DNA of 64,000 nt from Acidianus ambivalens (GTDB lineage: Archaea; Thermoproteota; Thermoprotei_A; Sulfolobales; Sulfolobaceae), in the NCBI RefSeq assembly GCF_009729015.1, contig NZ_CP045482.1, forward strand, positions 2,104,001 to 2,168,000, in the 5' to 3' direction. The position numbers and the translations under genes were made by a program. The notes beneath the pieces are model-generated. The model saw only the letters and a list, made by a program, of their open reading frames with translations, was not told the DNA's origin and made no database searches. Positions 25,944 through 35,219 of the stretch are shown here, one piece after another (positions within the stretch are counted from its first letter, which is position 1; the number at the start of each line of letters is the position of its first letter).

Positions 25944-26993
25944 ATGGTAAAAGTTGCAGTAATAGGCGGTTCGGGTTATACTGGTGGTGAATTACTAAGA
26001 ATATTATCAATGCATAGTAAAGTAGAAATAACCTTAGTTACTTCTAGAGAATATACAGGAAAGCCAATTTCTTTAGTTCATCCTAATTTAAAGGGAATAC
26101 TCAATATGAATTTTTCTCAATTATCTTTAGATAAAATTGGGGATAAAGCAGATACAGTATTTTTAGCACTTCCTCACAGAGTGTCGTTAAATTATGTGCC
26201 TAAATTACTTGAAATGGGTTTACAAGTAATAGATTTAAGTGCAGATTTTAGATTAAAAGATCCAGAAGAATACAAAAAATGGTATGGAATAGAGCATCCA
26301 TATCCTGATTTACTTAAAAAATCTGTTTATGGTTTACCAGAACTTCACTATGAAGAGTTAAAGGGAGCTAAGCTTATTGCTTCTCCTGGATGCAATGCTA
26401 CAGCAACTATTTTAGCATTAGCACCAGTAGTTGGTAACGGAATCTCAACCGATTTGAAGTTTATTAGCGATGTAAAAGTTTCTAGTAGTGAAGGAGGAAT
26501 GAAACCTAAAGAAGGTAGTCATCATCCTGAAAGAGAGAACGCTATTAGACCATATGAACCAGAAGGTCATAGGCACGCTGCGGAAGCTGAACAGGAATTA
26601 AGTCTATTAGCGAAGAAACCAGTAAAAGTTAGCATAGTTCCTCACGCTGTAAGCAGCATAAGAGGTGCTCTAGCTTCAGCCCATGCATGGCTTAATGATA
26701 ATTATGATGATATTGAAATATGGAAAAAGATTGCTGAGTTTTATCATGGCAGAAAGTTTATAAGAATTATTAGGGGTGGACTTCATCCGTATCCTGATCC
26801 TAAATACGTAATAGGTAGTAATTTTGCTGACATAGGGTTTGCACAAGAGAAGAGAATTATGAGACTTACTATGTTTGCAGCAATAGATAATTTAGTTAAA
26901 GGTGCAGCTGGCCAGGCAGTTCAAAACTTCAATATATCAAGAGGCTTTAATGAAGACGAGGGTCTAAGGACACCACCCTTGAGGCCTGCCTAA
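25944..26993 (+). CDS. lysY: LysW-L-2-aminoadipate/glutamate phosphate reductase
   Basis: Third step after LysW attachment: reduces the LysW-bound acyl phosphate to the semialdehyde with NADPH. 349 residues, ArgC-like. The Rossmann motif IGGSGYTGGELLRIL, the catalytic Cys in LIASPGCNATATILAL and the C-terminal PHAVSSIRGALASAHAW and GAAGQAVQNFN blocks are intact. In Sulfolobales the same enzyme serves lysine and arginine synthesis. It opens lysYZM, with two bases before lysZ. Confidence 0.92.
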   Translation: MVKVAVIGGSGYTGGELLRILSMHSKVEITLVTSREYTGKPISLVHPNLKGILNMNFSQLSLDKIGDKADTVFLALPHRVSLNYVPKLLEMGLQVIDLSADFRLKDPEEYKKWYGIEHPYPDLLKKSVYGLPELHYEELKGAKLIASPGCNATATILALAPVVGNGISTDLKFISDVKVSSSEGGMKPKEGSHHPERENAIRPYEPEGHRHAAEAEQELSLLAKKPVKVSIVPHAVSSIRGALASAHAWLNDNYDDIEIWKKIAEFYHGRKFIRIIRGGLHPYPDPKYVIGSNFADIGFAQEKRIMRLTMFAAIDNLVKGAAGQAVQNFNISRGFNEDEGLRTPPLRPA

Positions 26994-26994
26994 A

Positions 26995-27783
26995 ATGATA
27001 GTGGTAAAAGCTGGAGGAAGAGTTATAAAAAATGCTTTACAAAATTTAATTGATAGTATTATATCATATAATGGCAAATTAATATTTGTGCACGGCGGAG
27101 GAGACATAGTAACTGAGTATTCTAAAAGGATGGGAATTGAACCAATATTTGTTACATCGCCAGAAGGTATAAGAAGTAGGTATACAACTAGGGAAGAATT
27201 AGATGTTTATGTAATGGCTATGGCGTTAATAAATAAAAACATTGTAACGGCATTAAATACTAGAGGCAAGTTAGCTGTAGGAATAAGTGGTGCCGACGCC
27301 GCAATAGTAAAAGCAAATAGGAAAAAGAGAATAATGATAATCGATGAGAGAGGAAAGAAAAGAATAATAGATGGAGGTTATACTGGTAAAATCTATGAGG
27401 TGAATGCAAATTTATTAAATTCCATTTCTAATGTGTTTGATTATATTATATTATCTCCTATTGCTATAGATATTTCTGAAGGTACAATGCTTAATGTAGA
27501 TGGAGATCAGATGGCTTTTAGCGTTGCTTCTGCTATAAAGGCTGATACATTAGTCATTCTAACTGACGTAAAAGGAGTTCTTCAAAATGGTGCGATAGTT
27601 AAAAAAATTTCAAAAGACGAAGCAGAAGAATTCGCTAAAAAAGTTGGAGCAGGAATGAATAGAAAAATATTAATGGCTGCAGAAGCAGTTAAGAACGGCG
27701 TTAAAAAAGTTATAATCTCCTCTGGATTAGAAAATGATGCTATTAATAAAGCTCTTAATGGAGAAGGTACGGTGATAGAATGA
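26995..27783 (+). CDS. lysZ: LysW-L-2-aminoadipate/glutamate kinase
   Basis: Amino-acid-kinase-family enzyme (ArgB-like), 262 residues, which phosphorylates the side-chain carboxylate of the LysW-bound substrate with ATP. Key elements are IVVKAGGRVI at the N-terminus, FVHGGGDIVTEYSKRMG for substrate binding and LNVDGDQMAFSVASAIKAD, then LILTDVKGVL-type text (LVILTDVKGVLQ). It overlaps lysM by four bases. Confidence 0.92.
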   Translation: MIVVKAGGRVIKNALQNLIDSIISYNGKLIFVHGGGDIVTEYSKRMGIEPIFVTSPEGIRSRYTTREELDVYVMAMALINKNIVTALNTRGKLAVGISGADAAIVKANRKKRIMIIDERGKKRIIDGGYTGKIYEVNANLLNSISNVFDYIILSPIAIDISEGTMLNVDGDQMAFSVASAIKADTLVILTDVKGVLQNGAIVKKISKDEAEEFAKKVGAGMNRKILMAAEAVKNGVKKVIISSGLENDAINKALNGEGTVIE

Positions 27784-28205
27784 GTAGTAAAATTGATAAT
27801 AATGATTTGAAAATCCTTGAAACATTAAAAAAGAATGCTAGAACTCCATATACTTTAATCGCTAAAGATTTAAAGATAAGCGAAGCAGCAGTTAGAAAAA
27901 GAATAGAGAAATTAATTAGATTAGGAATAATAAAGAGATTTACTATAGAATATGAACTAGAAAACGAGATAAAAGCAATAGTTATGGTTAAATCAACTCC
28001 TCAAATTCCTACGCCAGAAATTTCAAAGAAGATAATTAAGATTTCTGGTGTAGAGACCGTTTACGAAACTACTGGAGATTATGATATAATAACCATAGTT
28101 CGAGGAATTAATATAGCAGAGATAAACAAAACAATAGATGAGATTAGAAGTATTCAGGGCGTTATAAGTACTACAAGTACTATTATACTTAGGACATGGT
28201 ACTAA
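27780..28205 (+). CDS. lysM: LysM, Lrp/AsnC-family regulator of lysine synthesis
   Basis: 141 residues: an N-terminal helix-turn-helix (DNNDLKILETLKKNARTPY, IAKDLKISEAAVRKRIEKLI) and a C-terminal RAM ligand-binding domain (VYETTGDYDIITIVRGINIAEIN). In Sulfolobus LysM binds upstream of lysW and loses affinity with lysine. The gene overlaps lysZ and sits directly upstream of the lysW promoter region (28206-28271). Confidence 0.9.
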   Translation: MSSKIDNNDLKILETLKKNARTPYTLIAKDLKISEAAVRKRIEKLIRLGIIKRFTIEYELENEIKAIVMVKSTPQIPTPEISKKIIKISGVETVYETTGDYDIITIVRGINIAEINKTIDEIRSIQGVISTTSTIILRTWY

Positions 28206-28271
28206 CTTCAAACCGATTATTTTCATATAAACTTTTGAACACTAAACTTGTTATTATTATTTCGACCAAAT

Positions 28272-28442
28272 ATGGTAACACTTAAATGCCCAGTTTGTGG
28301 AGGCCAAGTTAACGTAGAAGATGACGCATTACCAGGAGAAATAATCGAACATGACTGTGGAGCTCAATTAGAGGTATACAAAGAAAATGGTAAGCTGGCA
28401 CTAAGATTGGCAGAGCAAGTAGGAGAGGATTGGGGAGAGTGA
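28272..28442 (+). CDS. lysW: LysW amino-group carrier protein
   Basis: 56 residues. The amino group of aminoadipate (or glutamate) is protected by linkage to the C-terminal Glu of this protein. Zinc-ribbon CPVCGG with HDCGA, an acidic middle, and the conserved end EDWGE are all present. ATG 28272 gives the normal N-terminus MVTLKCPVCGG; a TTATTATTA element about 20-26 bases upstream fits a leaderless promoter. An in-frame upstream start at 28248 is not family-like. Confidence 0.94.
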   Translation: MVTLKCPVCGGQVNVEDDALPGEIIEHDCGAQLEVYKENGKLALRLAEQVGEDWGE

Positions 28443-29290
28443 TAGTTGGAGTTACGTATGATTTACTTAGATGGGAAGAGAGAAATATAATCCAAGAGGC
28501 TACAAAATTAGGCCATAAAGTAATACCAATATATACTAAAGATTTTTATCATCTATTTTCTGAGGATAACCAATTTCAGAACCTAGATGTAGTTTTACAA
28601 AGAAACACTTCTCACCAAAGAGCTTTATCAACGTCTTTAATATTTGAAACTCTAGGTTATAACGTAATAAATGATAGTAGAACGTTAATTAACTGTGAAA
28701 ATAAGTTAATAACTACAGCAATATTATCTAGACATAATATAAAGGTTCCTAAAACTGCAATAGCATTTTCTAAAGATAAGGCATTGGAAGTGGCAAGTAA
28801 ACTAGGTTATCCTGCAGTTATAAAGCCTATTGAAGGTAGCTGGGGTAGAATGGTTGCTAAAGCAGTAGATGAAGATACATTAAGGAGCTTTTTAGAATAC
28901 CAAGATTATACTTCAGTTGGATTTAAGAATGTTTATTATATTCAAGAATTTGTAAGGAAGCCCGACAGGGATATAAGAATTTTTGTGATAGGCGATGAAG
29001 CCCCAGTAGGGATATATAGGGTAAATACTAAAAATTGGAGAACAAATACAGCACTAGGAGCAATTGCGGAGCCTCTAAAAATTGACGATGAATTAAAAGA
29101 TTTAGCATTAAAAGTAAAAGAAGTAATAGGGGGTTTCTTTTTAGGGATTGATATATTTGAAGATAAGGAAAGAGGCTACTTAGTAGACGAAGTTAATGGA
29201 GTGCCAGAGTTTAAAAATACGGTTAGAGTAAACCAATTTAACTTGTCTGAATATTTAATCAGGAAAATAGAGGAGTGGATAAGAAAATGA
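28439..29290 (+). CDS. lysX: LysX, alpha-aminoadipate-LysW ligase
   Basis: ATP-grasp ligase of the RimK type that joins aminoadipate to LysW. 283 residues from GTG 28439, which overlaps the lysW stop (GTGA) and yields VIVGVTYDLLRWEERN, as in relatives. The ATP-grasp strand GYPAVIKPIEGSWGRMVAKA and the metal site FLGIDIFEDKERGYLVDEVNGVPEFKN are clear. Sulfolobales also use a separate ArgX for glutamate, which is not in this window. Confidence 0.93.
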   Translation: MIVGVTYDLLRWEERNIIQEATKLGHKVIPIYTKDFYHLFSEDNQFQNLDVVLQRNTSHQRALSTSLIFETLGYNVINDSRTLINCENKLITTAILSRHNIKVPKTAIAFSKDKALEVASKLGYPAVIKPIEGSWGRMVAKAVDEDTLRSFLEYQDYTSVGFKNVYYIQEFVRKPDRDIRIFVIGDEAPVGIYRVNTKNWRTNTALGAIAEPLKIDDELKDLALKVKEVIGGFFLGIDIFEDKERGYLVDEVNGVPEFKNTVRVNQFNLSEYLIRKIEEWIRK

Positions 29291-30450
29291 AGCTTATAGA
29301 ATTTTATGCTACAAGAGACTTAAGGATAGTAAAAGGAGAAAATCAATATGTATGGGATGATAAAGGTAGAAGATATTTAGATTTACATGCAGGTCACGGA
29401 GTAGCATTTTTAGGTCACAGAAATAAGATAGTTTTAGAATATTTAGAGAGGCAAATGTCAGAAATAATAACACTTACTACAGCTTTTGATACACCTATAA
29501 GAGAAGAAATGCTAAATGAGATGGAAAAAATAAAGCCTGACGACCTAGACAACGTATTCCTATTAAATTCCGGTAGCGAAGCAGTAGAATTGGCATTAAA
29601 AACTGCAAGGAAAATAACTGGTAAAAGAAAATTAATGGCTTTTAAAAATTCGTTCCATGGTAGAACTTCTGGTTCACTATCAGTTACATGGAATAAGAGA
29701 TATAGAGAACCATTTGAACCTTTATTAGAACCAGTAGAATTTCTTGAGTTTAATAGTATAGAAGATTTGAAAAAAATTGACGAAAATACTGCAGCAGTTA
29801 TAGTAGAGCCCGTTCAAGGAGAAGGAGGAGTTATACCTGCAAAGGAGGATTTTATGAAAGCTTTAAGAGAAACTACACAAGAGAAAGGAGTCCTACTAAT
29901 TGTTGACGAAGTTCAAACTGGTTTTGGAAGGACAGGAAAAGTGTGGGCTTATCAACATTTTGGCATAAAGCCAGATATAATGACGGCAGGGAAAGCAATC
30001 GGTGGAGGATTTCCAGTCAGTGCAGTCTTTATGCCAGATTGGATAGCTGAAAAACTTAGTGAAGGAGATCACGGTACAACTTATGGCGGTAATCCTTTCG
30101 CAGCAGCAGCAGTTACTGGAGCAATAAAGGCATTGCTTGCTGACAATGTACCAGAGCAGGCAAGAGTTAAAGGTGAAATATTTATGAAAATGCTTAATGA
30201 AGCTTTAGCTGACTTTAAATCTATTAGAGAAGTTAGAGGACTTGGATTAATGATAGGAGTTGACTTAAGGCTTAATCCGGGTAAAGCAATAAAATATCTA
30301 CAAGATCACGGAGTTTTATCCCTAAAGGCTGGAGTATCAACGATAAGGTTCCTCTCACCTTATATGATAACTCAAGAGGACATGGAGTTGGCAGTAAATG
30401 CAACTAGACAAGGAGTTGCTATTACAGAAGGCAAAACAATATCTTCTTGA
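29287..30450 (+). CDS. lysJ: LysJ, LysW-aminoadipate semialdehyde aminotransferase
   Basis: PLP-dependent class III aminotransferase, 387 residues from ATG 29287 (overlapping the lysX stop, ATGA). FLLNSGSEAVELALKTARK, FHGRTSGSLS, LIVDEVQTGFGRTGKVWA and the lysine region PDIMTAGKAIGGGFPVS are present, the last holding the Schiff-base Lys. It acts on both lysine and ornithine precursors bound to LysW. Confidence 0.93.
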   Translation: MKLIEFYATRDLRIVKGENQYVWDDKGRRYLDLHAGHGVAFLGHRNKIVLEYLERQMSEIITLTTAFDTPIREEMLNEMEKIKPDDLDNVFLLNSGSEAVELALKTARKITGKRKLMAFKNSFHGRTSGSLSVTWNKRYREPFEPLLEPVEFLEFNSIEDLKKIDENTAAVIVEPVQGEGGVIPAKEDFMKALRETTQEKGVLLIVDEVQTGFGRTGKVWAYQHFGIKPDIMTAGKAIGGGFPVSAVFMPDWIAEKLSEGDHGTTYGGNPFAAAAVTGAIKALLADNVPEQARVKGEIFMKMLNEALADFKSIREVRGLGLMIGVDLRLNPGKAIKYLQDHGVLSLKAGVSTIRFLSPYMITQEDMELAVNATRQGVAITEGKTISS

Positions 30451-31438
30451 ACTGGCAAGTATATATACTCCGTCAGGAGAAGAAGCTCGCGCTACGAGTT
30501 TTTTTGAGAAAGTTTCTAAAGAATTAAATTTAGACTTGAAAATTACTAAAACAAAATCTTTCCTTTTAGGAAAAGGTGATTTATTATTAGCTTCTCACGT
30601 AGATACTGTCCCTGGTTTTATAGAACCTAAAGAAGAAGGAGGAACAATATATGGTAGAGGAGTAGTAGACGCTAAAGGTCCCTTAATTTCGATGTTGCTT
30701 GCTACTTGGATATTAAATGAGAACGGTTATAAAGTTCAATTCGCTGGACTTTCAGATGAGGAAAATAAAAGTAGTGGCGCAAGAGAACTTGCGAATTCTG
30801 GTAACTGGTATAAAGGAATAATAATAGGCGAACCAACAAGTACAACTAAAATAGTTATAGAATATCGCGGAGTTACTCATGTAGATGTCATTTGTAATTA
30901 TGAATCTCAGCACTCATCTTCTGCAAATTTCAATCCTATCCTAGAAGTATCTAAGAAACTTATAGAAGTTTCTCAATTGCCTACAACTTACGATAAGCCT
31001 TCAATAGTGCCTACAATAATAAAAGCCGGCGAATATGTAAATGTAACTCCTTCGACAGTCTACTTACATTTTGATATAAGATATCCTTACGGGTTTAAAT
31101 TAGACGATATACTGCTAAAATTGAAAGAAGAATTTGCTTCATGTGAAATAAAAATAACTGAGCAAGTTCCTCCTGTTAAGGTTAGTGCTAACGATAAAAT
31201 AGTAAAATCCTTATATAAGGCATTGCTTCTTCAAAATATTAAACCGGCATTTGTTAGAAAAGCTGGAACTAGTGATATGAACATTCTATCTGCAATTACT
31301 AAAAACATAGCTACATATGGCCCTGGAGACTCCAAATTGGAACATACTTCATACGAAAAAATAACTTTGGAAGAAATATTTATAGGAATAATCACTTATA
31401 CAAAAGCGATAGAAGATCTATGTTACAGCGACTGCTAA
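30398..31438 (+). CDS. lysK: LysK, LysW-lysine/ornithine hydrolase
   Basis: M20-type metallopeptidase, 346 residues, that releases lysine or ornithine from LysW. Zinc-site segments LLASHVDTVPG, GRGVVDAKGPLISML and LSDEENKSSGARELA are visible, and the C-terminal TYGPGDSKLEHTSYEKI holds a metal-binding His. ATG 30398 lies 53 bases inside lysJ and fits the family N-terminus (KELLLQKAKQYLLELASIYTP). It overlaps the next gene by 19 bases. Confidence 0.92.
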   Translation: MQLDKELLLQKAKQYLLELASIYTPSGEEARATSFFEKVSKELNLDLKITKTKSFLLGKGDLLLASHVDTVPGFIEPKEEGGTIYGRGVVDAKGPLISMLLATWILNENGYKVQFAGLSDEENKSSGARELANSGNWYKGIIIGEPTSTTKIVIEYRGVTHVDVICNYESQHSSSANFNPILEVSKKLIEVSQLPTTYDKPSIVPTIIKAGEYVNVTPSTVYLHFDIRYPYGFKLDDILLKLKEEFASCEIKITEQVPPVKVSANDKIVKSLYKALLLQNIKPAFVRKAGTSDMNILSAITKNIATYGPGDSKLEHTSYEKITLEEIFIGIITYTKAIEDLCYSDC

Positions 31439-32193
31439 AGCCTGTTTATATAATTTATGAGAAATGGCTTTGGAATCAAATTAAGTCTGGACCTATTCCT
31501 AGACATGTTGGTATAATACCAGATGGCAATAGAAGGTGGGCCAGGGAAAATAATTCAAGCTTTAATGAGGCATATCTTCAAGGATATAAAAAACTTAAGG
31601 AAGTTTTAATTTGGTTAGCAGAGCTTGGAGTGAAAGACGTTACTGTATTTGCATTATCCACAGAGAATTGCGATAAAAGGAGCTCGCAAGAACTTAGTGT
31701 AATTTTAAAGTACATAAAAATGGGTATAGACGATCTTTTAACTGAAGATTATATCTACAAATATAAAGTAAAAGTTAGAGCTATAGGTCAGCTTCATAAA
31801 CTTCCAGAAGATCTTAGGCTATCAATCTCTAGAGTTGTTGAGAAGTCTTCATCATTTAACGAAAGGAGTTTAACCCTTGCAATATGCTATGGCGGTAGGC
31901 AGGAAATATTAGATGCTGTTGCAAAGCTTTTAGACGAATATAGAAAGGGTCTAATAAAAGATATAGTATTAAACGAAGAAACTTTTAGAAAATACTTTTA
32001 TGATAAAGAGTTAGAAGATATAGATCTTGTAATAAGGACCTCTGGCGAGATGAGGATAAGTAATTTCCTTTTATGGCATTTGGCTTATTCTGAATTGTTC
32101 TTCTGTGACGCATATTGGCCAGAATTTAGGAAAATAGATTTATGGAGGGCTATTAGGTCATATCAAAGAAGAAAAAGGAATTTTGGAGCTTAA
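31420..32193 (+). CDS. uppS: cis-Prenyl (undecaprenyl-type) diphosphate synthase
   Basis: 257 residues. HVGIIPDGNRRWAREN is the catalytic start of the family, with the Asp and Arg that bind diphosphate; RTSGEMRISNFLLWHLAYSELFF and WPEFRKIDLWRAIRSYQRRKRNFG close it. In archaea it makes the long dolichol-type lipid carrier used in N-glycosylation. The coding region begins inside lysK, so it is likely read on the lys transcript. Confidence 0.92.
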   Translation: MLQRLLKPVYIIYEKWLWNQIKSGPIPRHVGIIPDGNRRWARENNSSFNEAYLQGYKKLKEVLIWLAELGVKDVTVFALSTENCDKRSSQELSVILKYIKMGIDDLLTEDYIYKYKVKVRAIGQLHKLPEDLRLSISRVVEKSSSFNERSLTLAICYGGRQEILDAVAKLLDEYRKGLIKDIVLNEETFRKYFYDKELEDIDLVIRTSGEMRISNFLLWHLAYSELFFCDAYWPEFRKIDLWRAIRSYQRRKRNFGA

Positions 32194-32234
32194 CTTTTTA
32201 TCCTATAATAGTTTTTCTTATAAAGTGATAAGAG

Positions 32235-32621
32235 ATGGGCGTTTATCAAGGTAATGATTTGAGGAAAATAACTGGAGGGCTAAAGGGTAGGCATAGAGAT
32301 AAAAGAAAATTTGAAATGGGTGAATTGCCCACAGAGACTAAACTTCATACGGAGGATATAAGAGAAAAAGTAAGAGTTATGGGAGGCAATTTTAAAATTA
32401 AACTAAAGTATGCTGCTTTTGCTAACGTGTATAATCCGTCTGATCATACCTATAAAAAGGTTAAGATTCTAGAAGTAGAAGAAGTGCCTTCTAATAGAGA
32501 ATATGCAAGAAGAGGTATAATAGTAAAAGGTGCTAGAATAAGGACAGAAATAGGTGAAGCAATAGTAACCTCAAGGCCTGGGCAAGATGGAGTTATAAAT
32601 GCAGTATTGGTTCAGAAATGA
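32235..32621 (+). CDS. rps8e: 30S ribosomal protein S8e (eS8)
   Basis: 128 residues. MGVYQGNDLRKITGGLKGRHRDKRK is the S8e N-terminus, and ITSRPGQDG-type ending (IVTSRPGQDGVINAVLVQK) matches. A TATA-like TTCTTATAAAG lies upstream, with GTGATAAGAG before the ATG. It overlaps srp19 by four bases, a pairing seen in other Sulfolobales. Confidence 0.94.
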   Translation: MGVYQGNDLRKITGGLKGRHRDKRKFEMGELPTETKLHTEDIREKVRVMGGNFKIKLKYAAFANVYNPSDHTYKKVKILEVEEVPSNREYARRGIIVKGARIRTEIGEAIVTSRPGQDGVINAVLVQK

Positions 32622-32893
32622 GCTTAAGAGATTATGAAGGTAATAAAATAGCAATTTGGTTAGCATATTTTACTGCAGATAGTAGAAGAAAGGGGAGAAA
32701 AATTAGGAAAGTTAAGATTACCTTAGATGATCTTTTTTCTGCAGCTAAAGCTCTTGGCCTAGAACCTGAGGTTCTAGATAAGGTACATCCTGGGAGCAGA
32801 ATTAAAGGATTAATAATGGTTAAAAAAGTTAAAGGTAAATATAAATTAATAAAGGATATTTATTCATATTTACAACAGCAAAAGAAACTTTGA
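32618..32893 (+). CDS. srp19: Signal recognition particle 19 kDa protein
   Basis: 91 residues. Binds the tips of SRP RNA helices 6 and 8. KIAIWLAYFTADSRRKGRKI and the later GLEPEVLDKVHPGSRIKGLIMVKK fit archaeal SRP19. Coupled to S8e by a four-base overlap, linking two parts of the protein-synthesis and targeting machinery. Confidence 0.88.
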   Translation: MSLRDYEGNKIAIWLAYFTADSRRKGRKIRKVKITLDDLFSAAKALGLEPEVLDKVHPGSRIKGLIMVKKVKGKYKLIKDIYSYLQQQKKL

Positions 32894-32944
32894 TATAATG
32901 CTTATGCAATAGTTTTATAAACGGCCATAAAATGTTATTTTTGT

Positions 32945-33036
<92 letters not shown>

Positions 33037-33071
33037 CATTTTTATAAATTTCTATTTCATATATAGAGATC

Positions 33072-34397
33072 ATGAAATATACCGAAGTTGCTCCTAAACT
33101 TTTTATGAACACCGGTACTAGATTTCCGAGGAAAATAATTTGGGCTATGGGTTTAGTTAAATTAGCTTGTGCAAGGGCAAATGCAAAATTAAACCTTTTA
33201 GATAAAGATATAGTAAAGGCAATAGAGGACGCTTCAATAGAAGTTATGGAAGGCAAGCATGATGAAAAAGTAATCTTAGACGTTTTTCAGACAGGCTCTG
33301 GTACGGGATTGAATATGAATATTAATGAAATTATAGCAGAAAGAGCTTCTGAACTGTCTGGTAAGAAAATACACCCTAACGATCACGTAAATATGTCGCA
33401 ATCATCTAATGACGTAGTTCCTACAGCTATTAGAATAGCTGCAGTTTCTAATGCAATAGAGAATTTAATACCGTCACTTAGGGATATTCTATCATCGCTT
33501 AACGAAAAGAGTAAAGAGTACGATAACGTTATAAAATCGGGAAGGACGCATTTAAGAGACGCTTTACCTATAACATTAGGACAAGAATTATCAGCGTATT
33601 ATGATGCCTTAAGTCACGATTTAGAACAACTAAATAATGTTATTGAATATGTTAAGGAATTACCCATAGGCGGCACTGCAGTTGGAACAGGGTTAAATGC
33701 TCATCCAAAATTTACGGAACTAGTAATTCAAGAAATAAACGAGTTAACATCACTTAATTTTAAGACATCAAATAAATTTAGATCTATGAGGTTTTTAACT
33801 GATCTTTTATTACTTAGTGGAGTAATGAGGAATATAGCTATAGAAGTTTATAGAATAGGCCAAGACTTCAGACTAATGTTTTCCGGTCCATTTACTTCAA
33901 TTGGAGAAATTGATATTCCGACTCAAGAGGAGATTGCTGGAAGTAGCATAATGCCCGGCAAGACAAATCCAGTGACAGTTGAGGCTACATTATTAGTCTC
34001 ATCTCAAGTGGTAGGTTTAGATCACGCTAATCAAATGGCTTCAATGTTAGGCGAGTTTGAGTTAGCTATGGGGGTTCCATTAATTGGTTATAATATTATA
34101 TTACAAGAGAACCTTCTATCTGAAGCTTTACGCAAGTTCTCCTCGCTAGTAATAAACGGAATGAAGCCTAATGTAGAAAAGATGAAGAGATATGCCGAAA
34201 GCAGCCCGTCATTAATAACAGTTATTTCTCCTATAGTTGGTTATGACAAAGCTTCGCAAATAGGTAAAATGTTAGTTAAAGGAATGTCAATAAGAGAAGC
34301 GTTAAGAGAGATGGGGTTTAAAGATGAAGAAATCGATAAAATTTTGGACTTACAACAATTGGTAAAACCAGGGATTCCAGCTAAATCTCAAAAGTAA
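33072..34397 (+). CDS. fumC: Fumarate hydratase, class II
   Basis: Citric-acid-cycle enzyme converting fumarate to malate. 441 residues. Signatures: TGSGTGLNMNINEIIAERA, HPNDHVNMSQSSNDVVPTA, SGRTHLRDALPI and the mobile catalytic loop GSSIMPGKTNPV starting at residue 290. TTTTTATAAATT at 33036-33047 is a likely TATA box. The end overlaps the minus-strand hydrolase by 17 bases. Aconitase, another cycle enzyme, is at the far end of the window. Confidence 0.95.
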   Translation: MKYTEVAPKLFMNTGTRFPRKIIWAMGLVKLACARANAKLNLLDKDIVKAIEDASIEVMEGKHDEKVILDVFQTGSGTGLNMNINEIIAERASELSGKKIHPNDHVNMSQSSNDVVPTAIRIAAVSNAIENLIPSLRDILSSLNEKSKEYDNVIKSGRTHLRDALPITLGQELSAYYDALSHDLEQLNNVIEYVKELPIGGTAVGTGLNAHPKFTELVIQEINELTSLNFKTSNKFRSMRFLTDLLLLSGVMRNIAIEVYRIGQDFRLMFSGPFTSIGEIDIPTQEEIAGSSIMPGKTNPVTVEATLLVSSQVVGLDHANQMASMLGEFELAMGVPLIGYNIILQENLLSEALRKFSSLVINGMKPNVEKMKRYAESSPSLITVISPIVGYDKASQIGKMLVKGMSIREALREMGFKDEEIDKILDLQQLVKPGIPAKSQK

Positions 34398-35178
34398 CGC
34401 CCTTGCTTTCTACTTTTATATTTTTAGCTATTTCTGATAAGATTGATTTAGCAGTTATTTCATTCAAAAATACTGATGTAGGATTTATTTCGTTTTTACC
34501 TCTTTTAATCATGAGTTTAATTACAACTTCCTCTGCAGTCATTGGATTTCCTCTTATCATATCTTTAATTTCCTCCACAAGCTTCTTGTTATAATCGATG
34601 TTAAAGTTTAGCATTTCTATCATTTTTTCCTTTTTATATATTGGGCCGTGTGAAATTATGATAAAATCTACTGATTTCACAAGCTCTTTTAATTTATCTA
34701 AACTATCTTGTGCAGTCCAAAAATCAATATAAAATGGAAAAACGAAAGATTCCAGGACTTTTTGCCCAAAGAATGCATCTCCGCAATATAACACGTTGTC
34801 TATCTTATAAACCACATGCCCTGGTGTGTGTCCGGGGAGTTTTATTTTCTCTACTTCACTATCAGTAAATTCGTCCTTTAGCTCTTCCTTTATAAGATCA
34901 TAAGTAAAAATACTAGAATTTTTTGCACTAAATCCATAAGTTATCGCCCTTCTCCCTATTATGTTTAAACTCCAATAATCTTCCTTTGGAAGAAATTTTA
35001 TCTTTGCAGGCTTGAATAAACCAGCAATATGATCCATATGGCCATGAGTTGCTAATTGTACTTCTGCATTAATATTTAGGTCAGAATTTTTACCGCCTTG
35101 ATCTATTACTACTCTTCCATCATAAATGAGTGTGTTAGGACTACCTGGTATAACTTCTACGTTTTTACTTAATTTCAT
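34381..35178 (-). CDS. Metallo-beta-lactamase-fold hydrolase
   Basis: 265 residues. The metal-binding motif THGHMDHIAG, followed by LPGHTPGHVVY, YCGDAFFG and IISHGP, gives a full two-metal site. The C-terminal 70 residues form a winged-helix-like segment (MTAEEVVIKLMIKRGKNEINPTS), as in LACTB2-type or glyoxalase-II-like archaeal proteins. The substrate is unknown; hydrolysis of a thioester, phosphodiester or RNA is possible. Confidence 0.8.
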   Translation of the reverse strand: MKLSKNVEVIPGSPNTLIYDGRVVIDQGGKNSDLNINAEVQLATHGHMDHIAGLFKPAKIKFLPKEDYWSLNIIGRRAITYGFSAKNSSIFTYDLIKEELKDEFTDSEVEKIKLPGHTPGHVVYKIDNVLYCGDAFFGQKVLESFVFPFYIDFWTAQDSLDKLKELVKSVDFIIISHGPIYKKEKMIEMLNFNIDYNKKLVEEIKDMIRGNPMTAEEVVIKLMIKRGKNEINPTSVFLNEITAKSILSEIAKNIKVESKGVTFEI

Positions 35179-35219
35179 AAAGTGTTATCTTTTTTTACTT
35201 TTTTATCTCTTTTTATCAC

